Shown piece by piece: positions 57,422 through 64,000 of a stretch of 64,000 nucleotides of DNA (positions within the stretch are counted from its first letter, which is position 1; every line of letters starts with the position of its first letter). The translations under genes were made by a program, and so were the position numbers. The DNA is from Platanthera guangdongensis. Its lineage: Eukaryota; Streptophyta; Magnoliopsida; Asparagales; Orchidaceae. The DNA lies in the NCBI GenBank assembly GCA_039583875.1, contig CM077151.1, positions 106,596,609 through 106,660,608 on the forward strand, in the 5' to 3' direction. The notes below the pieces were generated by a model. The model searched no databases and had not been told where the DNA came from. It was given only the letters and a program-made list of their open reading frames with translations.

Positions 57422-59020
57422 TTACTTGACCTTAGGAACCCAAATCATATTGGGTCCTAGGTTTCTATTAGCATGAACACGCAACTGCCTTCCTTGAGAA
57501 AACCTGTCAGGAAGACTGCCTCTGTCCCTATAATGTGGAGAAGCCCTTGCTGTGGGCACAGAGAGGTTGTGCCAACAGTCAATGGCAAAGTGTCCCACTT
57601 TGCCGCAGCACCAACAAGAGTGAATGTTGTATCGCCGTTTTTGACCTGATCTCGTGACTGATGTAGTCACGGTCCTAGGTCTCAAAGGGATAGGGCATGC
57701 TCTTGTTGCACAAATTCCTCTTCCATCGAGGCATGATGAAGGGTGGAACGAATGCATGATGTGAGCGTTATGAGGCCGAGAAGGTGGTGCCATTCTTTCA
57801 GGCATCTTCCTTGCTGAGGCTCCATGACGCCTGACATTATGACTTCTATTCTCCCTATCCCGTGTCCTCGAATGGAGAGAATTCTTCTGTGAACCAGGAC
57901 CTGCAGATCCACACTTTGTTGTGGCAGTGGCCGTGAATACAAAGGGCTCAGAATGAGCCTTAGGTATTTCTTCATGGGTGGCCATGACGCCTCTTGCACT
58001 ATGGACATTTCCACATGGGGACAACTCACCCTTACAGTGACCATGATTATTCCTGTGGTCATACCTGAAGGCATGATGAGTTGCCTTCCCGCTTGGAGTG
58101 GGAGGTCGGAACACCGTTTCCCCATTTCTCCATCCCTGGATAATCCGGGAGATCCACCCGGTTTCTTGTTTTCTCTTTATAGCATCAACTTTGGAGAAGT
58201 TGGATACTATACGTTTCTCATTTTCTAGACTATTCTCTAGAGCTGAGATCTTAGAGTCCTTGACCTTGTTGGACGCCAATTGGAGAACCAACAAGATCTT
58301 CAGTTGAGCAATCTCTCGAGCTTGCTCCTCAGCAAGTAGATTGCTTTCCTGAAGGGCTCTCTTCAGGGAATCAGTATTTTCTGGAGGAGAGCAGTTTTTG
58401 TCTTCAGAGAAGTCAAAAGATGTGGGACAGGATGAAGATGATACCTGCTCATCTGGGTTATTGTCATTAGAATCAGTGACCAATGGTTCTTCCTCGTCGG
58501 AGCTGCTTTCCTCACTATCTTCTTCAGTCTCTGACAAGGATACTGGAGCTCTGATGCAATCCGAAGGATCCTTGCATTCATCTTCAGAAGTGATTACCCC
58601 CACATATGCTTCATCCTCAGATTGGCAGCAAATTTCAGCTTCCTCTGACCCCCCCATCAGCTCTGAGATCATCATCCATAGAGATTTAGCCGTTTTACAT
58701 TTTTCCAACCTGGAGCGAGAGGCTCCAGACCAGACATCCATAATAATTTGTCGAATCCTCTGGTCCAGTTGGAAAAATGAGAGTTCCATCTCTGTCATCT
58801 CAGGGATGCACATGGGCACTTGGGTCCCCGAGTCGGTGGTCTTCATAGGGATAAATGGACCCTCTTCCAGGATGAGGGATGCTCGAGGATCGATGGCATC
58901 CAGGTGAAATAACACTCTCATCCTCCAGATAGGATAATAATCCTTCGTGCATGCCGCGAGTTTGAGTGGCAATACGTCATAATCCAGATCCATGCTTCTG
59001 ACACTGGTGGCAGGATTCAC
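57422..59020 (-). CDS. gag of C2, open, shortened
   Basis: Open for 532 codons from 59020. N-terminal domain YYPIWRMRVLFHLDAIDPRA and KTAKSLWMMISELMGGSEEA correspond to the first part of C1 gag. The capsid helix region containing RSLLNQKYEAFRQG in C1 is missing; instead the protein runs into an acidic S/E/D stretch and a coiled coil (EEQAREIAQLKILL...). One CCHC knuckle CWCCGKVGHFAIDC (about 57600) and the tail NLGPNMIWVPKVK match C1; the first knuckle of C1 is absent. The absence of stops is unusual in this window. Confidence 0.88.
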   Translation of the reverse strand: MNPATSVRSMDLDYDVLPLKLAACTKDYYPIWRMRVLFHLDAIDPRASLILEEGPFIPMKTTDSGTQVPMCIPEMTEMELSFFQLDQRIRQIIMDVWSGASRSRLEKCKTAKSLWMMISELMGGSEEAEICCQSEDEAYVGVITSEDECKDPSDCIRAPVSLSETEEDSEESSSDEEEPLVTDSNDNNPDEQVSSSSCPTSFDFSEDKNCSPPENTDSLKRALQESNLLAEEQAREIAQLKILLVLQLASNKVKDSKISALENSLENEKRIVSNFSKVDAIKRKQETGWISRIIQGWRNGETVFRPPTPSGKATHHAFRYDHRNNHGHCKGELSPCGNVHSARGVMATHEEIPKAHSEPFVFTATATTKCGSAGPGSQKNSLHSRTRDRENRSHNVRRHGASARKMPERMAPPSRPHNAHIMHSFHPSSCLDGRGICATRACPIPLRPRTVTTSVTRSGQKRRYNIHSCWCCGKVGHFAIDCWHNLSVPTARASPHYRDRGSLPDRFSQGRQLRVHANRNLGPNMIWVPKVK

Positions 59021-59054
59021 CTCAAGGTGTTAGCCTTTTTGTTGAGAAACCTCC

Positions 59055-59065
59055 CTCTGATACCA
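59055..59065 (-). other. Primer-binding site of C2 (initiator tRNA-Met)
   Basis: The minus strand TGGTATCAGAG lies two bases from the LTR, as in C1. Confidence 0.9.
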
Positions 59066-59067
59066 CT

Positions 59068-60696
59068 TGAAAGTCCACCTAGTGTCGGCTATGTGCACCT
59101 ATGGGGGGGGGGAATAGGTGACGTGTGGTTCTTTTGCGGAATTCACAGATGTACCTGCACAATAAAAGCAACAAACACAGAACACAGAATACACAGCAAA
59201 TTTATAGTGGTTCCCCGACTTGGGTACATCCACTTTCCCCCTTCGACCTATCTCCCCAACAAGGGATGACTCGGTCACTTCACCAACGGGATTGAAATCC
59301 AATCCCTTCACTAACGGAAGGAGCCCTTCCACACGTGAGAGTCAACACTCCCACAAAGCGGGTTGCACCCAACCCTTACAACTCGGAACAAAAGTTCCTT
59401 TACAACGAAATGAAAATGTAGAATGTACACGTGATACAAACTTCTTTTGGAGACTCCGGTGTTCCTCTTTGTTCGACGACGTGCTCTTGAAGTCGATGAA
59501 GAGTCTACGACCTTGGTCTCTCTTGGAGAAGATCTCCCCGGAACCGGCGGCGGCACACGAGCGGCGGCTAGCTTCGGGATCGGCGGCTACGATGAAGAGT
59601 GGCTGCAGAACTTGGGGATCTAAACTTCGTAGCGAAGCAAGCTAGGTCTACCAACGGTCACTCTAGGATCAGTCGTCTCGATCGATTCGGACGGGGGAGT
59701 TTTTCCCGGTCAACGAATCGAGAGACAAGAGATCTCCGGATAGACGCGTGAGACACAAGCCTTGCTAAGCTTCTGTCACCGGAGATCGAGAAGAAGAGCG
59801 ATCAGCAGCGGCGACCACTTGATGCGAGCGGCGGCGGCGGAGCGGAGCGAGTTCGCGGATTTAGGGTTACGTGTTCGGCCTCTTTCTGCGTCGTTTTTTT
59901 GTTCAAAAAATACCTGTGTATAAATACTGTAGGATTCTCAAATATGACCGTTTGTGGGACCCACAAAAGAAATCCCCAAAATCCGGTTCAAATAAGTCCA
60001 GAAGCAGAATCCGGTCCAGCAGCATTCTGAGAAAAAGCCAAGTAAAAATCGGCGAGAATCGCAGACGATTCTCGACGAATCGGCGAGAATCACCAAGTGA
60101 TTCTCGACGATTCGTCGAGAATCGTTTGTGATTCTCGTCGAATCACTTTTCGATTCTCAACGAATTGGACTTGGTATTCATGGGCTGCATGACCACTGGT
60201 TCGGCGGGAATTACAAGTGATTCTCGCCGAATCTTGCTTGGCACCATATTGAGATGGTCAGAAGGAGTCGGCGAGAATCACTGATGATTCTCGTCGATTC
60301 GGCGAGAATCACCAAGTGATTCTCGCCGATTCGGCGAGAATCACTTGGTGATTCTCGTCGAATTTGCCTTGGACGATTTTTCGTCTTCCACCTGGGAGCT
60401 GCTCCTTGATCCTCCATGCTCCTTGTCTTCTCTTGCATATGAGCGGTCCTGTACTTGAAAGTAAGTGCACTCCAATAGAGAGAGTACACATAGGCCAACA
60501 CACTGATCTGCTCAACGAGGGATTACGTCGTGCAGACCCGTGTATATTGACCTACTGCACCCTGACATTGGTGTGCACTTAGCGTGGAGAAACTGCAAGT
60601 ACAACTTGAAATGTTTCATCAAATACATTGTGAATTCATCTTAGCTTGACAGGGGGCTTCCTCAAATCTAGGTAATCGTGGATACAATACCCAACA
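59068..60696 (-). repeat. 5' LTR of C2
   Basis: 1629 bp, same ends and array (60040-60362) as 52153-53780, with about nine substitutions and a one-base G-run difference. Confidence 0.94.
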
Positions 60697-60701
60697 ATTT
60701 C
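60697..60701 (+). other. TSD of C2, right copy (ATTTC)
   Basis: Repeats 52148-52152; the RT reading of G resumes directly after it. Confidence 0.93.
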
Positions 60702-61599
60702 TTAGAAGTGTTCATGGATGAATTTTCCCTATTTGGTGATAGCTTCAATGGAGCATTGCGCAACCTCTCATTAGTCTTGCAGTGCTGCGAGGCTACTAAT
60801 TTAGTGCTCAACTGGGAGAAGTGTCATTTCATGGTGCGTGAGGGGATTGTTCTGGGGCACAAAGTCTCTCAGCTAGGGCTAGAAGTTGATCCTTCCAAGG
60901 TTGAGGTGATTAAAAACCTGCACCCTCCTTTGTCACTTCATGGCATTCGCAATTTCTTGGGGCATGTTGGGTTCTATCGGCGTTTCATTCGGGATTTCTC
61001 GGCTATAGCTAAGCCCTTATCCAATCTTTTGGTGAAGGATGCTAAGTTTGAGTTTAATGATGACTGTCATCGGTCGTTTAACTGCTTGAAAGATCGCTTG
61101 GTTACTGCCCCGATTCTCTCTTCCCCTGATTGGACATTGCCTTTTGAGTTAATGTGTGATGCTAGTGACGTGGCAGTGTGATGCTAGTGATGTGACAGTG
61201 CCTTACGCGAGTCGGATATTGAACGATGCACAGCTAAATTACACCACTACCGAGAAGGAGTTCTTGGCTGGCGTCTTTGTTTTTGAAAAGTTCCACTCCT
61301 ATTTTGTCCTTTCCAAGGTGGTGGTGCATTCTAACCATGCGGCCATTCGCTTCCTCATGTGCAAGAAAGATGCCAAACCTCGGCTTATGCGTTGGATTTT
61401 ATTACTGCAGGGGTATGATATTGAAATTCGGGATCGCCGAGGAATTGATAATGTGATTTTCGATCATCTGTCGAGACTCGACGGGGGAGGATGCGAGGAT
61501 TCGCATGGAATTTCCATTTCTGATGGCTTTCCTGATGAAGGCCTCTTCGCACTTTCTTCTACTATGCATGCTCCGTGGTATGCTGATTTTGCCTATTTT
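60702..61599 (+). pseudogene. RT end and RNase H of G
   Basis: Continues RT with LEVFMDEFSLFGDSF: the catalytic pair reads D-E where Athila elements usually have D-D. Then LVLNWEKCHFMVREGIVLGH, FLGHVGFYRRFIRDFS and PFELMCDASD. A 22-bp tandem duplication (61154-61175 and 61176-61197) shifts the frame. RNase H continues with YASRILNDAQLNYTTTEKE, VVVHSNHAAIRFL and DHLSRLDGG, ending near HAPWYADFA, where element F begins. Confidence 0.87.
61154..61197 (+). repeat. 22-bp tandem duplication in G RNase H
   Basis: GTGTGATGCTAGTGACGTGG(CA) is repeated at once with two transitions. It breaks the reading frame. Confidence 0.85.
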
Positions 61600-61944
61600 T
61601 GGCAAGCAAAGCGTTTGGTACCCGAGCGGTCTAGCGGTCTCTCTCAGACGACTTGGAGACTGGGCGGTTTAGCGGTCTCCTATTGCAACCTATGCTCTTC
61701 CTTCTGGTGTTGCGGAACGGTTAGCTCATTTGTCTAACCGTTCGGCCTGTTCGGTCTCTTTATGTTTTAGCCGCACAGCTATGTATATTTTTAGTCCCAC
61801 ATTGTTTTCTTGTACTCTCTCATTTCTCCTCCATTCTATAAAAGGGAGGCAATACCTTTGTAAATGATACCTTTTTGGATAATAAAACTTTCAATTATTC
61901 AAATTTTCGGCTTGTTTTTTAGTCGTTTATTCGCTACTTTTACA
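61600..61944 (+). repeat. 5' LTR of copia element F (left end approximate)
   Basis: The right end is firm: ACTTTTACA directly before a tRNA-Met primer site. TATAAAAG lies at 61837-61844 and an AATAAA signal at about 61881. The left end is somewhere between about 61600 (where Athila similarity fades, TGGCAAGC) and 61708 (TGTTGCGG). Short LTR, 240-345 bp. Confidence 0.6.
61837..61844 (+). promoter_or_regulatory. TATA box in the LTR of F
   Basis: TATAAAAG about 100 bp before the LTR end and 45 bp before a polyadenylation-like AATAAA; normal U3-R layout. Confidence 0.65.
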
Positions 61945-61961
61945 TGGTATCAGAGCAAGCG
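61945..61961 (+). other. Primer-binding site of F (initiator tRNA-Met)
   Basis: TGGTATCAGAGCAAGCG begins at the LTR border. The leader 61962-62321 is T/C-rich with no gene. Confidence 0.9.
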
Positions 61962-62321
61962 ATCGATTTGACCTGATTCCTTCTTTGGCTATTCTGTCCG
62001 CGCATCTTGTTTTCTATTCACGCGACTTCTTTGCCTCGTCGCTGCCCTGTTTGCGCGACTTCCTTCCGCTCTCTCTTCTCTTTGTTCGCTCGAACTCTTT
62101 TCAGTTTGCGCGACCTCTTTCCCTATGCTTTGGTCTGCTTTCTGGCTGATGGTGTGCTGACACCGTGACCGTTGCAACTTCTTCTCTTTAACCCGTTGTG
62201 GTTTCCTTCTTTTCTACTGCGGTCTCCTTCCCTTGTCGCGACCTCCTCCTTTGTTCGCACGGCTTACTCCCTTTTCTTTCCCGGCGTCTTTTCTTCTACT
62301 TGCGCGGCTTCCTGTGTTTCT

Positions 62322-63195
62322 CTATGGACACTTCAGGTCTCTCCACCCCCATCCTCTCTGCCTCCACCACTCTTGTGGCTCCTCCTCCTCCTACTCCTTC
62401 TGGAAACATTGGCACCGTTTCTAAACCGGTTGGTTCCAATTATCCGGATTGGAGCGTTTCTTTCACACTTCTTCTTCGTTCTCAGCACAAACATCATCAC
62501 CTCACCAATGACCCTCCTCCTCCTAACTCTACTCAATTTGATGACTGGGATGAGAGTGATGTGCTTGTCCGCACTTGGCCGGCCAACAGCCTCTCCGATG
62601 AGTGCCTTCCCGTCATCTGCCATGATGAAACAGTCAAGGCTGCCTGGCTTCATCTCGCTGCTCTCTATTTGAGGGGGCCCAGATGTCCCGCATTTATACT
62701 CTCTATGCGGACCTCTTCGCCCGTCCTTCCATGTCTCCTGCTGCGGCTTATCAGCAGGTTCAGGCTCTTGGCGCCGAGATCCTCCAGAATCGCCCCTTCT
62801 CCGCAGACTTGGCCGAGCAGCATAAGCACTTCCAGGAACTCCTGGTTGTTTGTTATCTTCTACGCCTTCCCGACTCCTTTGATATGATCCGCCAGCAGAT
62901 CTTGGGCGAGGCGGAGTCTCCCACTTTGGATGCAACCGCGGCTCGCATAGCTGTTGTTACTTCTCTGCTCCAGCGTCCTCTATTGTCTTCCGCTCCTCCA
63001 CAGGACTCCTATGCTCACCAGGCTCAGCGGGGTGGCACTAGTGGCCGCAGCCAGTCCGGCGGGCACGGTTCGTCTAGGTTCCTCTGCTCTCACTGTGGTC
63101 ATACCGGCCATTCTGTTGACCGTTGCTGGCAAAAACATCCTCATCTTCGCCCCTTCGGTGATGCATCTTCCTCAACCTCCGCCTCCACTCGGTAG
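62322..63195 (+). pseudogene. gag of F
   Basis: ATG at 62322 (MDTSGLSTPILSAS). N-terminal domain YPDWSVSFTLLLRSQ, DDWDESDVLVRTWPANSLSD and VKAAWLHLAALY. A frameshift near 62675-62690 leads to SRIYTLYADLFARPSMSPAA, LLRLPDSFDMIRQQILGEAE and a CCHC knuckle CSHCGHTGHSVDRC (about 63090-63130). The frame then meets TAG at 63196-63198. Confidence 0.86.
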
Positions 63196-64000
63196 TCTGC
63201 TTCTATGGCCACGACTTCAGGTAGTGCCCACATCGTTACCCAAGCTAAATGACTGATTGACTCTGGTGCTATAAATCACATGACCGGAAATCCTCATTGC
63301 TTCTCTCTCCTCGAAACGCATGATCGGTTGCCCCAGGTTCGTGTTGCGGATGGTTCACCTTCCCCGGTTCATAGGACGAGCATGGTTCAATTCACCCCGT
63401 CGCTTCGCTTGGAGGACAACCTCTATGTCCCGAAGTTCCCTTGCAATTTATTATCCGTTACTACTTTATGCAAGCAACTTCAGTGCTCCGTCTTATTCAC
63501 TCCAACTTCTTGTTCTTTTCAGGACCCGAGGACCCAACGGACGATTACTACTGGGATTAAGAGTGGCGGCCTCTACTTCCTCGACAACATTTCCTTTCTG
63601 TCTGCGTACTCCTCCTCTTCTACAGATCTGCTTTAATGGCATCTTCGCCTTGGACATCCTCCTCCTCGGATTCTTCGTCGGCTTCTGCCCCACTTACCTC
63701 AGACCAGTCCTCCGCTCAACTGTGATGTGTGTCAGCTTAGCAAACATCGTCGCTCCTCCTTCCCACCGAAGCAAGGTCGTGGCTCTTTTCGCCCGTTTGA
63801 TCTCATTCATTCTGATGTCTGGGGTCCTGCTCCTACTCTCACCATTGGTCGGGGTAGTTCCTACTTTGTAACTTTTATTGATGATTTCTCTAGATGTACC
63901 TGGGTGTATATATTAAAAGATCGCTCTGAACTCTTTTCTGTCTGGCAATCCTTTTATTATATGATTAAAACTCAGTTTTATATTTCTATTAAAGTCTTTC
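63196..64000 (+). pseudogene. pol of F: protease and integrase N-terminus, cut by the window edge
   Basis: The same frame as the gag end. Stops: TAG 63196-63198, TGA at about 63250, TAA at 63634-63636. Protease LIDSGAINHMTG (about 63253-63290). Integrase HHCC finger WHLRLGHPP to CDVCQLSKHRR (63637-63750), first catalytic aspartate in LIHSDVWGP (about 63810), then TFIDDFSRCTWVYILKDRSE. Runs off the edge. Confidence 0.87.

Larger units (their letters stand above)
52153..60696 (-). mobile_element. Element C2: pol-less copia with gag and envelope-like gene
   Basis: Complete LTRs (about nine substitutions apart over 1.63 kb), PBS, purine tract and TSD ATTTC; 8.54 kb. On the minus strand it encodes an uninterrupted gag and a long envelope-like gene. 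I find no protease, integrase, RT or RNase H motif anywhere inside. LTR ends, PBS and the palindrome type match C1. A young non-autonomous Sirevirus relative. Confidence 0.93.
30858..61599 (+). mobile_element. Element G: Athila-like Ty3/gypsy, interrupted by C1, E, C2 and F
   Basis: Pieces in order: LTR (30858-31086 and 39563-40842), tRNA-Asp primer site, gag, protease, RT and RNase H up to about 61599. Reading resumes correctly across C1 and C2 when the insert and one TSD copy are removed. The left target base run is TTATA (30853-30857). The integrase, any envelope-like gene and the 3' LTR are outside the window or lost behind F. Confidence 0.87.
61600..64000 (+). mobile_element. Element F: Ty1/copia with short LTR, 3' part outside window
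   Basis: LTR, primer site, gag, protease and integrase (integrase directly after protease: copia order), then the window edge. It is inserted into RNase H of G. Its clade is not resolved; the short LTR and single CCHC gag differ from the Sireviruses above. Confidence 0.88.

Overview
The window is plant (angiosperm) nuclear repeat DNA. I find no host gene, tRNA or rRNA. Essentially all 64 kb is a nest of LTR retrotransposons that inserted into one another. The plant assignment rests on the families present: Sirevirus-type Ty1/copia with an extra 'envelope-like' gene, a Tekay/Del-type chromovirus with a C-terminal chromodomain, Athila/Tat-type Ty3/gypsy primed by tRNA-Asp, and primer sites for plant initiator tRNA-Met. 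The density suggests heterochromatin of a large genome. I cannot name the species.

Layout. (1) 1-9399 (+): copia element A, Sirevirus type, 5' part outside the window: gag C-terminus, pol, envelope-like gene and a 1.6 kb 3' LTR. It sits inside the protease of a chromovirus. (2) 9400-21723 plus 30348-30857 (+): two chromovirus interiors sharing a middle LTR (pol / LTR1 / gag-pol / LTR2), a tandem product. (3) 21724-30342 (-): element D, an Athila/Tat-like gag-protease element lacking RT, RNase H and most of integrase, inserted in LTR2 with TSD TATAT. (4) 30858 to about 61599 (+): Athila-like element G, inserted in LTR2 and itself split four times: by copia C1 (31087-39557, TSD GTTTC) in its LTR, by chromovirus-like gypsy E (41982-50627, minus strand, 3'-truncated) between gag and protease, by copia C2 (52153-60696, TSD ATTTC) inside RT, and by copia F (about 61600 to the edge).

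How the parts work together. C1 and C2 have related LTRs but complementary gene content. C1 has gag, protease, integrase and RNase H with an in-frame deletion of the RT core, and no envelope-like gene. C2 has an open gag and an envelope-like gene and no pol at all, yet its LTRs are almost identical to each other and its TSD is intact. C2 therefore looks like a recently mobile element that depends on the pol of a relative. D is a parallel case among Athila/Tat elements.

The strongest unexplained signals are as follows. The envelope-like genes of A and C2 are each preceded by a family-specific CG-rich repeat tract, a TATA-like box and a 3' splice-site-like sequence. GT-AG mini-introns can be drawn between gag and protease in two different chromovirus-type elements. 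CG-rich palindromic arrays, different in each family, occur in the LTRs of several unrelated elements, and in A also inside gag and before the envelope-like gene. A 71-bp, about 10% diverged duplication brackets element E. Most coding regions carry nonsense codons, many explicable as C-to-T changes, so this is mainly decayed DNA with a few young insertions.
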